Positions 10,705 through 19,275 of a stretch of 64,000 nt of DNA are shown in pieces (within the stretch, counting starts at the first letter, position 1; every line of letters starts with the position of its first letter). The notes under the pieces are model-generated. The model was given only the letters and a program-made list of their open reading frames with translations, had not been told where the DNA came from and searched no databases. Source of the DNA: Methylorubrum salsuginis (GTDB taxonomy: Bacteria; Pseudomonadota; Alphaproteobacteria; Rhizobiales; Beijerinckiaceae); the NCBI RefSeq assembly GCF_900114375.1, contig NZ_FOSV01000003.1, positions 175,499-239,498 on the forward strand, read 5' to 3'. A program made the position numbers and the translations under genes.

Positions 10705-11447
10705 GCCCGACCATTCTCGTCATCGACGACGAGCCCCCGATCCGCAAGCTGCTGCGCATGGGCCTGTCCACCCAGGGCTACGCCATCATCGAGGCCCCGA
10801 ACGCCACCACCGCCCTGGAGGTGCTCGCGCGCGAGAGCCCGGATCTCGTCATCCTCGACCTCGGCCTGCCGGACATGCGCGGGCACGATCTGCTGCGGGC
10901 GATCCGGGCGAGCCATCCGGGCCTGCCGGTGGTGGTGCTGTCGAGCCGGGACGACGAGGGCGGAAAGGTCGAGGCTCTCGACCTAGGCGCCGACGACTAC
11001 GTGACGAAGCCCTTCGGCATGGCGGAGCTCCTGGCGCGGCTGCGCGCGGCCCTACGACACCAACTCGCCGCCCGGGGCGAGCGGCCCGTCTTCCGGGTCG
11101 ACGGCCTCTCGGTCGATCTCGTCCGCCGTGTGGTCAAGGTCGACGACGCCGAGGTGAAGCTGACCCCGCGCGAGTACGACTTCCTGCGGGTTCTCGTGCT
11201 GCATGCCGGCAAGGTGCTGACCCACGCCCAGCTGATGCACGAGGTCTCGGTCTCGTCGGAGCCTCAATACCTGCGGGTCTACATGCGCCAGCTCCGGCAA
11301 AAGCTGGAGGCCGACCCGGAGCGGCCGCGCATTCTTCTCACCGAGACTGGCGTCGGCTATCGCCTGCGCGCGCCCGACGACGAACCGGATCTCAGGCTGC
11401 GCGCGGCGAACGACGCCAAGCCGGCGGCGACGGAGACGAGATCTTGA
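10701..11447 (+). CDS. kdpE: Response regulator KdpE
   Basis: The 248-residue OmpR-family regulator activates kdp transcription when phosphorylated by KdpD. The receiver domain carries the acidic pair in VIDDEPPIRK, phospho-acceptor Asp53 in ILDLGLPDM, and the lysine in DDYVTKPFGM. A winged-helix DNA-binding domain follows (LTPREYDFLRVLVLHAGKVL, then YLRVYMRQLRQKLE and ETGVGYRL). The last 20 or so residues are a polar tail. The ATG overlaps the kdpD stop (ATGA), indicating translational coupling. Confidence 0.96.
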   Translation: MSPTILVIDDEPPIRKLLRMGLSTQGYAIIEAPNATTALEVLARESPDLVILDLGLPDMRGHDLLRAIRASHPGLPVVVLSSRDDEGGKVEALDLGADDYVTKPFGMAELLARLRAALRHQLAARGERPVFRVDGLSVDLVRRVVKVDDAEVKLTPREYDFLRVLVLHAGKVLTHAQLMHEVSVSSEPQYLRVYMRQLRQKLEADPERPRILLTETGVGYRLRAPDDEPDLRLRAANDAKPAATETRS

Positions 11448-11478
11448 AGCCCAGTTCCACCAGCGGCCGACCGACGCG

Positions 11479-11940
11479 ATGACCGTCGACGACATCCTCG
11501 CGCCCGAGGCGGTGATTCTCGGCCTGCGCGCTTCCGCCAAGACCGCCCTCCTCGAAGACTTGGCCCGGCGCGCCGCGCAGTCGCTCGCTCTCGACGCCGC
11601 CACGATCCTCGGTGCCCTCGTTCGCCGGGAAGGGCTCGGCTCGACCGGGATCGGCGACGGCGTGGCGCTGCCGCATGCGCGGCTGGAATCGGTCAGGAAG
11701 CCGTTCGGCCTGCTGGCACGCCTGCGGGAGCCCTTCGACTTCGACGCAGTCGACGAGCGGCCGGTGGACCTCGTGTTCCTCCTCCTCCTGCCGACGGCGG
11801 AGGGTGACGATCACCTGAACGCGCTGGCCTGCGTGGCGCGCAAGCTGAGGGACCCCGACATCGCTGCGGCCCTGCGGATTGCGCGGGACGCAGCAGGCCT
11901 CCACGCGTCGATCAGCGCCCCGTCCTTCAGCCACGCGTGA
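11479..11940 (+). CDS. PTS EIIA domain protein of the nitrogen (PtsN/EIIA-Ntr) type, kdp-linked
   Basis: The 153-residue protein is a single EIIA fructose/mannitol-type domain with phosphorylatable His66 in GVALPHARLE, preceded by EGLGSTGIGDG as in EIIA-Ntr. No transport domain (EIIB/EIIC) is attached or nearby. In E. coli unphosphorylated EIIA-Ntr binds KdpD and stimulates kdp expression. In this window the gene lies 31 bases after kdpE, at the end of the kdp operon. It is therefore a likely dedicated regulator of the KdpDE system. That role is inferred from position and family, and the genome probably also has a canonical ptsN next to rpoN. Confidence 0.85.
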   Translation: MTVDDILAPEAVILGLRASAKTALLEDLARRAAQSLALDAATILGALVRREGLGSTGIGDGVALPHARLESVRKPFGLLARLREPFDFDAVDERPVDLVFLLLLPTAEGDDHLNALACVARKLRDPDIAAALRIARDAAGLHASISAPSFSHA

Positions 11941-12009
11941 GGCGCCCCTCGGGGGGGCCTGCGCGACCACATGCCGATGGCTGAGAGCGAAGCGGCGACC
12001 GGTCGTTCG

Positions 12010-12290
12010 GAGTAGGTCGAGCGAGACGGTGCCGAAGTCGTCGAACCCGGCCGACAGCGGACGGTCCGGCAACAACTGGTGCCACGCCCCTGCTACCGCC
12101 AACCGAAACGAGCTCGCCCGCGCTCAAATCCGAGCTTCGTTCGACAAGCCGACGCGCCAGCCAAGCCACCGCGACGAACGGGTCGCCGATGATGTCGCTT
12201 CCGTGGCCGTCGATGGCGAGGCTTGCCTCGGTCGCGGCGACGCCATCGACGGCGAGGACCAGGCCAAAGGTGCGGAGGACTTGGGCGCTG
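12010..12290 (-). pseudogene. 2-keto-4-pentenoate hydratase / fumarylacetoacetase-superfamily fragment
   Basis: The minus strand encodes VLRTFGLVLAVDGVAATEAS, then GDPFVAVAWLARRLVER and LSAGELVSVGGSRGVAPV. This resembles the C-terminal half of MhpD-like hydratases (GHPLNALAWLANHLAERG, LKAGDLVSTGS). The expected C-terminal motif FDDFGTVSLDL appears at about 12013-12045 in a different frame, so the fragment has a frameshift, and the N-terminal half is missing. It lies in the 480-base gap after the PTS gene, next to the IS remnant, consistent with an old deletion. Otherwise 11941-12421 shows no gene. Confidence 0.6.
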
Positions 12291-12421
12291 TGGCGTCTGG
12301 AGCCCATGGGCCGGACGTGGCGGGCTCGGACGGAACGGCTGGACACGGGAAACCCCGACGATTGACGACCGTATGGATAACGGATGCCGGGGCTGCCACC
12401 TCGAGAGCGTCGGCCCTGCCG

Positions 12422-12655
12422 TCAGATGCGCAGCTCGATCCGCTCCCCGGACAGGCGCACGGCGTCGGGACGGTGGTCAGTCTCGTCCTCGGCGTAATCG
12501 ACGGCCGCCTTGCGGCTCCGGAACAGGCCGCCGGCGCGCCCGTGGATCTCAATGGCGACCCAGTGGCCTTCCGGGTCCTGGCCGACGATGAACCGGGCCG
12601 CGTCCGAGGCGGAAGCCTCGGCAGGGATGACGGCGACTTGTATGCTGGGGGACAT
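12422..12655 (-). CDS. Small hypothetical protein
   Basis: The 77-residue frame (starts MSPSIQVAVIPAEASASDAA; then RFIVGQDPEGHWVAIEIHGR, GGLFRSRKAAVDYAEDETD) has a balanced soluble composition and no membrane span or signal peptide. GLFRSRKAAVDYAEDE resembles short stress-associated alphaproteobacterial proteins in which a lysine/arginine-rich helix follows a small beta sheet, but I cannot name the family. It lies between the hydratase fragment and the IS remnant, outside the kdp operon and on the opposite strand. Confidence 0.6.
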   Translation of the reverse strand: MSPSIQVAVIPAEASASDAARFIVGQDPEGHWVAIEIHGRAGGLFRSRKAAVDYAEDETDHRPDAVRLSGERIELRI

Positions 12656-12710
12656 CGTGTGTCTGGGGTTTGCGCGGCCTTCAGGAGACCGCGCCCCTAA
12701 ACTGTGCCCG

Positions 12711-12768
12711 ACCGCGTTAGGGTTCGAGCGGGAAGCGGAGCCAATCTCATAAGCGTTTCGTTAGGATT
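12711..12768 (-). repeat. Right copy of inverted 58-bp repeat flanking the kdp island
   Basis: Read on the minus strand this matches 2858-2915 at 44 of 58 positions without gaps, with an identical 18-base end. It follows the truncated transposase at 12785-13377 in the transposase reading direction. Confidence 0.65.
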
Positions 12769-12784
12769 CAGGTCTTCGGCGGCC

Positions 12785-13377
12785 CGTGCCCTCGAAAGCC
12801 GGCGCCTCGGCCTTGAACAGACCGTTGCTCGTCTAGGCCAGGGCGTTGTCATAGCCGTCCCCGACGCTGCCGACCGAAGGCTCAACACCCGCCTCCGCCA
12901 AGCGCTCCGTGTCGCGCAAGGCGAAGTATTGCGAGCCCTGGACGCCCTTCCATGTGTCAAGCGGCGATGCGGGTCTGACCGGGGCGATCGGCAGCACCAT
13001 GCAGATCGGCTCGACCCCGTAGACCTCCCGGTGACCGTCGATGAAGGCGATCATGCCCGCGACCGGCGATCGAACTGCGCCAACCCAAAACCGGCGGACG
13101 CCTTCCTCGGGATCTCGTTGGCCTGCCGAAGTTCGCGGTTCCCCCGCTCCAGCGCCTTGATCCGCTCGCCCTGCTCCGTCGTCGGGCCGGCGCGCTGAGC
13201 ACGATTCCGCTCGCCTTGGCGCACCCCGTTGCGCAGCGTCTCGCCCGAGCAACCGATCTTCGAGGCGATCGAGCGGATCGCCCCGCATTGCGAGCCGTTC
13301 TCACCCTGATGGTCGAACACCATCTGCACCGCGCGCTCGCGGACCTCAGGCGAAAAGGGAATGTTTGGCTTCGTCAT
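12785..13377 (-). pseudogene. Degenerate IS3-family insertion sequence (orfA plus deleted orfB)
   Basis: orfA starts MTKPNIPFSPEVRERAVQMV and has the helix-turn-helix SKIGCSGETLRNGVRQGE and the leucine-zipper-like ALERGNRELRQANEIPRKAS. orfB continues in another frame as MIAFIDGHREVYGVEPIC and LPIAP, then jumps directly to SQYFALRDTERLAEAGVEPS and VGSVGDGYDNALA. Most of the catalytic core between these segments is deleted. After an in-frame stop the reading continues as SNGLFKAEAP and is then lost. The element cannot transpose. Its orientation is opposite to the remnant at 2696. Confidence 0.85.
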
Positions 13378-13399
13378 GGCTCCACCCTCTCAAGAGGCG

Positions 13400-13426
13400 G
13401 AGCCTCCGGGAAACCCGGAGCGGTTC
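13400..13426 (-). repeat. Left terminal inverted repeat of the IS3-family remnant
   Basis: On the minus strand this reads TGAACCGCTCCGGGTTTCCC followed by GGAGGCTC, the typical TGAACCG-start terminus of this IS3 subgroup. It lies about 23 bases upstream of orfA. No matching right terminus was found. Confidence 0.65.
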
Positions 13427-13571
13427 ATCTCGCACGGTAGCAAAGATGAGGGTTACTCGTCGGGCAACGCAGAACAAGATTTAAAAAAGTTTTGGGAACG
13501 CAACAGGGAACATCAGGAACGCGAGATCAACACAAAAGCTGAAAATCGCAAGCGCCGCCAAAAGGATGGAG

Positions 13572-13645
13572 TGGAGCGGGTGAAGGGAATCGAACCCTCG
13601 TATTCAGCTTGGAAGGCTGCTGCTCTACCATTGAGCTACACCCGC
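13572..13645 (-). tRNA. tRNA-Gly(UCC)
   Basis: On the minus strand the gene starts GCGGGTGTAGCTCAATGGTA and ends with a TTCGATTC T-arm, CACCCGC and an encoded CCA. The acceptor stem GCGGGTG/CACCCGC, the D-arm, the anticodon loop CTTCCAA with anticodon TCC, and the T-arm all pair. It is 74 bases including CCA. A tRNA next to an IS remnant and a mobile-looking kdp block is a plausible integration hot spot. Confidence 0.95.
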
Positions 13646-13835
13646 ATGAGGGCCGGATATCACGAGCCGCGGGGTTTGAGAAGATCGCCGCGGCTCGGCT
13701 CCGGGTGCTCGGACCTCTGGAGGCACAGCTCCAGGGCACGGTACGGACGGTGAGGCCCGGTCGTTCCCCTTCGGCGGCTCGACCGCGGGGCATGACCGGG
13801 GAATCGATGGACAGACTTGCCAGGGACGCGCCGGA

Positions 13836-13934
13836 TCAGAGGCCCATCAGCACGCTGACCGAGCCGACGGCCGTCACGATGAGGCCACAGGCGAACACGG
13901 CGATCATGGCGTAGGAAACGGGCTTCAGCTGCAT
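13836..13934 (-). CDS. 32-residue single-span membrane peptide
   Basis: The frame starts MQLKPVSYAMIAVFACGLIV and ends TAVGSVSVLMGL, one hydrophobic helix with a short basic N-terminus. A good ribosome-binding site (AAGGAGTCGATCGACG before the ATG) supports translation. It belongs to no family I recognise. Many Methylobacterium genomes carry such short membrane proteins. Confidence 0.55.
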   Translation of the reverse strand: MQLKPVSYAMIAVFACGLIVTAVGSVSVLMGL

Positions 13935-14231
13935 CGTCGATCGACTCCTTGAGATATGGAAAATGGCTTGGGTTTCGGGTTCGATGGCGTCCGCAGGTCG
14001 CAAGGCGCCCGAGCCGGACGGCTCCGGACGCCCACGCATAAAGCGGGCCCCGAGGCGGCCCGATCCATCACAACGAGGTGATGTCGGATCCGGCCGAAGG
14101 TTCGCCGGATATTCGCTCGCGATATTGGACACATCGTGCCGGTTCCGACCGTCGAGGTTACGATCGAAGCCAAGATTCCGGCAGTATGATGCCGAGAGGG
14201 TGACCCGCCCTCATCGGGCGGGCCGTCCGGG

Positions 14232-14501
14232 TCAGCAGCGGGTACCGCCGGAGGTCTGGCCGTATTGCTTGACCGGGAAGTGCTGCTGGTTGGCGTTGCC
14301 CTCTGCGGCCGAACTCGTCGGGCAGCGGGTGAACTTCGGATCGTCGTGAACACCCAGCGACCCCGTCACCTCCGGCGCGAAGCGCGTGACGGGCGCGGTC
14401 CGCTCCACCGGAGCAGCTGCGCTGAAGGCCAAGGCGGAAGAAACCGGAGCGGTGGCGCCGAGCATGACGGCGGCAACGACGGCGGCGACTCGCGTCTTCA
14501 T
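14232..14501 (-). CDS. Small exported protein, unknown function
   Basis: The 89-residue protein starts MKTRVAAVVAAVMLGATAPV, a signal peptide ending near ALA-FSA. The mature part is about 55 residues, rich in Ser, Thr, Pro and Gln. Two cysteines (FTRCPTS and the C-terminal GGTRC) could form a disulfide. The start MKTRV is preferred over an upstream M at 14528 because GAAGGAGG lies 8-10 bases before it. No domain is recognised. Confidence 0.65.
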   Translation of the reverse strand: MKTRVAAVVAAVMLGATAPVSSALAFSAAAPVERTAPVTRFAPEVTGSLGVHDDPKFTRCPTSSAAEGNANQQHFPVKQYGQTSGGTRC

Positions 14502-14750
14502 ACGGTGTTCATCCTCCTTCTGCAGCACATCCCCGTCGCGGGGCCTGCTTCTCTCTGCTGAAGATGAATATAGGCACCAAACTTCATCTTGGATGTGTCA
14601 CGACGCACGCAACCGAACGGATTACCCGCCGGACTGGACTTCGGAACAAGGGTTCACGCCCGATGTGCCGACGGCGGCCAGCCCTCCTCGGCGCGGCGGC
14701 CGGTGAGGCCGGCCTACGCCGGCATGTCGGGATGGGGTCGGTGACGGGGA

Positions 14751-15476
14751 TCAGGGACCGTGCGGCAGCCGGGCGCTCGGCCCCGGACCGGACAGCGCGG
14801 CCCTGCGCTCCAGGCCCTTATGGAGATGGACCATCAGCGCCACGCCGAAGAGCGGGGTGACGAGGTTGACGATGGGAATCACCATCAGCCCGGCGAGCAG
14901 GCAGCCGGCGAGGATCACAGTGAATCCGAAATGCTCGCGCATGGCCCGCGCCTCGGCCAGCGGCCGGAAGCGGCCGGCGGCGAGTTCGAAATACTCGCGG
15001 CCCAGGAGGTAGGCGTTGGCGCCGAAGAAGGCGATGAGGTTCACCCCCGGCACGAAGACGAGGATCAGCGCCACGAGGTTCACCAAGAGCGCCAGCCCGG
15101 CGAACCGCACGGCCGACCACATCGCCTCGCCGAAGGGCAGCGCCCGCCCCTGCGGCTCGGCGGGGAAATCGGTGCGCTCGACGATCTCGGCCACGTCGTC
15201 GAGGAAGAAGCCGGCCACCAGGATCGAGACCGCGGGCATGACGTAGGCGAGCGCCACGAACAGCCCGGCACCGGCCAGGAAGAAGGCCAGGGTGTCGAGG
15301 AACGGATAATCCGCCGAGATGTGGTGGCTTGCCTGGAACGCCTGGATCAGGCGGGTGAGCCCGAACCACACCGCGATCAGCAGTCCGATCGTCAGCGCCA
15401 GCGACTTGAGCAGGATGCCGCGCAGCGCCGGAGAAAGCACCTGGCGCAGAGCCGCGGCGGCGGCCTTGATGAGCAT
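14751..15476 (-). CDS. EI24/CysZ-family integral membrane protein
   Basis: The 241-residue protein has four to six hydrophobic segments and the EI24-domain pattern of a re-entrant membrane pair: ADYPFLDTLAFFLAGAGLFV, PAVSILVAGFFLDDVAEIVE, FVPGVNLIAFFGANAYLLGREYFE and the C-terminal VTPLFGVALMVHLHK. The family includes the sulfate permease CysZ. Alphaproteobacterial members of this type have no established substrate. It is transcribed alone, divergent from the kelch gene. The sulfate ABC operon is 5 kb away and on the other strand, so a link to sulfate is only suggestive. Confidence 0.8.
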   Translation of the reverse strand: MLIKAAAAALRQVLSPALRGILLKSLALTIGLLIAVWFGLTRLIQAFQASHHISADYPFLDTLAFFLAGAGLFVALAYVMPAVSILVAGFFLDDVAEIVERTDFPAEPQGRALPFGEAMWSAVRFAGLALLVNLVALILVFVPGVNLIAFFGANAYLLGREYFELAAGRFRPLAEARAMREHFGFTVILAGCLLAGLMVIPIVNLVTPLFGVALMVHLHKGLERRAALSGPGPSARLPHGP

Positions 15477-15632
15477 CGCCCGATCCGTCCGTGGAAATTG
15501 TCGTGTGCCCGTCCCGCCGGGGTTCTCGCCGCAACCGTTCGTGAGCGCAAGCCCCGGCGCGGGGCGGGCCCTCCCGACCGTTTGCCGCGTTGTCGCCGGA
15601 CAGAGGCCGCGGAGCCACGCCGGAGACACGCC

Positions 15633-16586
15633 ATGACCCGACGCCCCTTCCCCCGCCTGATCCTGCTCGGCCTCCTCGTCGCCGGAAGTCCGGCCGCCGC
15701 CCACGAGGTCGGCGCCTGGGCCGGCGCGAATTCGGCCCCCGCCGAGCGCTCCGAGGTCGCGGTGGCGGCGCTCGACGGCAAGGCCTACGTCATCGGCGAC
15801 TACAACGGCGCGACCGAACTCCTGATCTACGATCTCGCCGAGGACCGGTGGAGCAAGGGCGCGCCCTTCCCCTACCCGGTCCACCACACCATGGCGGCCG
15901 AGCGGGGCGGCAGGATCTACGTCTTCGGCGGCTACGTGAACGGCTGGGAGGCGAGCCCGAAGGTCTGGGCCTACGATCCCAAGGCCGACCGATGGGAGCC
16001 GCGGGCCGACCTGCCGACGCCGCGGGCGGCGGGCGGGGCGACGCCGCTCGGCGCCAAGATCCACGTCGTCGGCGGCAGCGGCTCGGGCCGGGGCAATGTC
16101 GCGACCCACGAGATCTACGATCCGGCGACCGATTCCTGGGCCGGCGCCGCGCCCCTGCCGACCCCGCGCGACCATCTCGCGGTGCAGACGGTCGAGGGTC
16201 GCATCGTCGCCGTCGGCGGTCGCATCGACGGGGATTCCTCGAAGAACCTCACGGCCAATCAGGTCTACGATCCGGCCGCCGACCGCTGGAGCGATGCCGC
16301 GCCCCTGCCGACGGCCCGCAGCGGCGTCGCCTCGGCGGTGCTCGGCCGCGAGGTGTTCGTGATCGGCGGCGAATCCAAGGTGAAGACCTACGACGCGGTC
16401 GAGGCCTTCGACCTGCCGGCCAATCTCTGGCGCGCCCTCGCCCGCCTGCCGACCGCCCGCCACGGCTTCGGCGCGGTGACCTACGGGGGTCGCCTCTACA
16501 CTCTGACGGGCAGCCCCCGGCCGGGGGGCGAGAAGTCGGGCATCGTGGAGGTGCTCGATCCGAAGGGGGCCGCGCCGGGGCGGTGA
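15633..16586 (+). CDS. Exported kelch-repeat beta-propeller protein
   Basis: The 317-residue protein has a signal peptide (MTRRPFPRLILLGLLVAG, cleaved near AAA-HEV) and about five to six kelch repeats. They show the double glycine followed by Tyr and Trp: RIYVFGGYVNGWE, KIHVVGGSGSGRGN, RIVAVGGRIDGDSS, REVFVIGGESK, with 'YDP...DRW' turns between blades. Kelch propellers bind proteins or carbohydrates, and no catalytic residues are evident. The N-terminus faces a divergent EI24 gene. The downstream intergenic region carries a CCCCTCTCCC/GGGGGAGGGGG palindrome that may end transcription. Confidence 0.85.
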   Translation: MTRRPFPRLILLGLLVAGSPAAAHEVGAWAGANSAPAERSEVAVAALDGKAYVIGDYNGATELLIYDLAEDRWSKGAPFPYPVHHTMAAERGGRIYVFGGYVNGWEASPKVWAYDPKADRWEPRADLPTPRAAGGATPLGAKIHVVGGSGSGRGNVATHEIYDPATDSWAGAAPLPTPRDHLAVQTVEGRIVAVGGRIDGDSSKNLTANQVYDPAADRWSDAAPLPTARSGVASAVLGREVFVIGGESKVKTYDAVEAFDLPANLWRALARLPTARHGFGAVTYGGRLYTLTGSPRPGGEKSGIVEVLDPKGAAPGR

Positions 16587-16741
16587 TTTTTGTCGTTCGC
16601 AACGTCGCCGCAGCATCCCCTCTCCCGTCCGCTCCGCGGACGCCCTCCCCGGCAGAGGGGGGAGGGGGTCTGGGGCAGCGGCGCTTGTCGCGGCGTGCGG
16701 CCCGTCCGACATGACGGGCACTTCTCGAACCAGAAAACCGA

Positions 16742-18064
16742 ATGCCCCCGTCCCCGGAACACGTCCGCTTCCACCCCACCGTCCCGCCTCGCTTCGCCCC
16801 CCTCCCCTCCGCCCCCGACGTGGCGGTGATCGGCGCGGGCGCGGCGGGAATCGCGGCGGCGCGGCGGCTGATCGCGCGTGGGCTGTCGGTGGCGGTGCTG
16901 GAGGCGCGCGACCGGGTCGGGGGGCGGGCCTTCACAACGGCTCTGCGCGGGCATCCGATCGATCTCGGGGCCCACTGGCTCCATGCCGGGCCGGTCAACC
17001 CGCTGGTGGCGCTCGGGCACGCCCGTGGCGAGCCGCTGCGGCGGGCGGCGCAGGACGGGCATCTCTGGGTCGGGCGCCGCCGCGGACGCACCGCCGAGCA
17101 GGCCGCCTTCGGCCGGGCCTTCGACGTCGCCGACCGGGCGATGACGCTGGCCGCCGGCCTGCGCGAGGACGGACCGGCCTCGAGCGCCGTGCCGCCGAGC
17201 CTCGGGCCCTGGCGCGAGCGGATCAGTCTCGTCCACGCCCTCGTCTCGGGCCGGCCGCTTCAAGAAGTGTCGCTGCACGATTGGCCGAGCCTCGAATACG
17301 GCGACAACTTTTTCGTCTCCGGCGGCTACGGCGCCTACCTCGCCCGCCTCGCGCTGGATCTGCCGATCCGGCTTTCCGCGCCGGTCGCCGCCCTCGACAC
17401 CACGGGGCCGGGCGTCGCGATCCGCCTGGACGACGGTGGAACGCTCGGCGTCCGCGCCGTGATCGTCACGGTGCCGATTCCGGTGCTCCAGCGCAGCGTC
17501 CGCTTCGAGCCGCCCCTGCCGGCGCGCACCCGCGGGGCGATCGACGGCTTCCTGTCGGGCACCTACGAGCACGTGGTGCTGCATTGGCCGTCGGCGCCGT
17601 TTTGCGGCCGCGACCGGCTCGCCAGCATCGTCGGCGGACGCCACAAGCCGCCGGGGATGCTGACCCGGATCGACGGGACGCCGTTCCACTATTTCGAGAT
17701 CGACACCGCCTTCGCGCGAGCGGCCGACGCCCTCAGGGCCGGGCCGGACGCCGAGCGCCGCCTCGCCCGCGCGGTGCTGGCCGAGCATTTCGGCCACCGT
17801 GCCCTGCGCGACCTCGCGATCCCGGCGGTCACCGGATGGCGCCACGATCCGTACGCGGCCGGCTCCTGGGCGGTGGTGCCACCGGGCCACGCGCCGGCGC
17901 GGGCGATTCTGGGCGAGCCGGTGGCGGATCGGATCTGGTTCGCGGGCGAGGCCCATTCCCGCCAGCAATGGGGCACCGCCGGGGGCGCCTTCGAGGAAGG
18001 CGGGCGGGCGGCGGAGGCCGTCGCCGACCATCTCTCGGCCCGGGGACCGCGCGCCGGCGCCTGA
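16742..18064 (+). CDS. Flavin-containing amine oxidase family protein
   Basis: The 440-residue protein has an N-terminal FAD-binding Rossmann motif (VAVIGAGAAGIAAARRLI, then VLEARDRVGGRA, residues about 27-62). GAHWLHAG near residue 77 and the C-terminal signature WFAGEAHSRQQWGTAGGAFEEG that holds the flavin are also present. This is the layout of monoamine/polyamine oxidases and related FAD-dependent desaturases. The substrate cannot be told from sequence. No signal peptide is seen. It is about the normal length and stands alone on the plus strand. Confidence 0.85.
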   Translation: MPPSPEHVRFHPTVPPRFAPLPSAPDVAVIGAGAAGIAAARRLIARGLSVAVLEARDRVGGRAFTTALRGHPIDLGAHWLHAGPVNPLVALGHARGEPLRRAAQDGHLWVGRRRGRTAEQAAFGRAFDVADRAMTLAAGLREDGPASSAVPPSLGPWRERISLVHALVSGRPLQEVSLHDWPSLEYGDNFFVSGGYGAYLARLALDLPIRLSAPVAALDTTGPGVAIRLDDGGTLGVRAVIVTVPIPVLQRSVRFEPPLPARTRGAIDGFLSGTYEHVVLHWPSAPFCGRDRLASIVGGRHKPPGMLTRIDGTPFHYFEIDTAFARAADALRAGPDAERRLARAVLAEHFGHRALRDLAIPAVTGWRHDPYAAGSWAVVPPGHAPARAILGEPVADRIWFAGEAHSRQQWGTAGGAFEEGGRAAEAVADHLSARGPRAGA

Positions 18065-18252
18065 GACCCATCCGCGATGATCCTGACCCATCGCCGATTG
18101 CCCCCGCGGCGACGGGGCGGCGGGACGGCGGGCCTCCGCCGGACGCACGGAACGGGACCATCGGTCCGGCTCCGTGCCGCTTGGTATGTGACGCTTGCAA
18201 TTCGGGCACGATCGGTGCGAACCGCCGCCATGCGGGCGAAGCGGGGGCGGCG

Positions 18253-18879
18253 ATGAACTGGATCGAGGCGATCGGCTATCTCGGCACCGGGCTCACCATC
18301 GCCTCGACGGCGATGAGCACGATGATCCCGCTGCGGATCGTGGCGCTCTGCGCGAGCTGCGCCGTCATCACCTACGGCCTCCTGATCGGCAGCGCGCCGG
18401 TGGTGCTGACCGAGATGATCCAGATCCCGTTCAATGCCTGGCGGCTCTACCAGATGGTCCGCCTCGCGCGCGACACCGAGAAGGCGGCCTCCGGGGACCT
18501 GTCGCTCGACTGGTTGAAACCCTTCGGCACGTCCCGGCGCTTCCGGGCCGGCGAGGTGCTGTTTCTCAAGGGCGATCTCGCCGAGGAGATGTACCTGATC
18601 GAGAGCGGGCGCTTCCGCATCGCCGAGCACGGCCTCGACGTGAAGCCCGGCGACATCGTCGGCGAACTCGGCATGCTCTCGCCGGGCAACCGCCGCACCG
18701 GCTCGCTCGCCTGCGTCGAGGCGGGCTCGGCGCTCTGCCTAAGCTATTCCGAGGTCAAGCAGCTCTACTACCAGAACCCGGAATTCGGCTTCTACTTCCT
18801 GCGGCTGACGAGCGAACGCCTGTTCCAGGGCGCCGCCGAGACCCTGCGGCCGGACAATGCCGGCACGGAGGTGCTGTAG
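18253..18879 (+). CDS. Membrane protein with cyclic-nucleotide-binding (Crp-like) domain
   Basis: The 208-residue protein begins with two or three hydrophobic segments (residues about 5-65, including IGYLGTGLTIASTAMSTMIP and PVVLTEMIQIPFNAWRLYQM). A cyclic-nucleotide-binding domain follows (about 90-195): FRAGEVLFLKGDLAEEMYLI, ESGRFRI, KPGDIVGELGMLSPGNRRTG. The phosphate-binding cassette GELGMLSPGNRRTG keeps the Glu and Arg. There is no helix-turn-helix, so it is not a transcription factor. It is probably a membrane protein controlled by cAMP, cGMP or a similar ligand. The start has a GGGGGCGG site 4 bases upstream. Confidence 0.8.
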   Translation: MNWIEAIGYLGTGLTIASTAMSTMIPLRIVALCASCAVITYGLLIGSAPVVLTEMIQIPFNAWRLYQMVRLARDTEKAASGDLSLDWLKPFGTSRRFRAGEVLFLKGDLAEEMYLIESGRFRIAEHGLDVKPGDIVGELGMLSPGNRRTGSLACVEAGSALCLSYSEVKQLYYQNPEFGFYFLRLTSERLFQGAAETLRPDNAGTEVL

Positions 18880-19058
18880 GGCCGTCTCGCTCCCGCCGCG
18901 TTTGCCACCGAGACTGCATTCGCCAGGGGAAACCGGTGCATGTCGCGCGGACGTGTTTCGTCAACGCCCGCGGGAATGGTACGAGTCCGAGCGCAGCCCC
19001 GGCGGCCCGGAGCGCGCAAGCGGCCAGACGCACACGGCCAGACGCCAGCGGGACACGG

Positions 19059-19262
19059 ATGAGGGGATACGAGGCAAAGGCCCAGGTCATGGCGGATGTC
19101 GCCACCGTGATCGAGCAGGCCCGGCGCGAGGGGCGCGACCTCGCCACGGCCTTGCGCATCGCCCGGGTGACGCTCGCCTATCTCAGCGGCCCGCAGCCGG
19201 ACCCGGAACAGGCCCGCGCCCTCGAAGCCTTCGACAAGCAATTGCGCCAGCTGTCGAGCTGA
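19059..19262 (+). CDS. Small hypothetical helical protein
   Basis: The 67-residue protein (MRGYEAKAQVMADVATVIEQ to DKQLRQLSS) is strongly helical and charged with no membrane span. It could also start at an internal Met 11 codons later. No domain is recognised. It lies 180 bases after the cyclic-nucleotide-binding protein gene on the same strand and converges with a small minus-strand membrane gene. Confidence 0.5.
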   Translation: MRGYEAKAQVMADVATVIEQARREGRDLATALRIARVTLAYLSGPQPDPEQARALEAFDKQLRQLSS

Positions 19263-19275
19263 GGCCGCATCCGCC

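Noticed and set aside
18195..19262. 355-codon plus frame over the cyclic-nucleotide-binding protein gene
   Set aside because: Most of it is an out-of-frame shadow; only the last 67 codons (from 19059) give a plausible protein.
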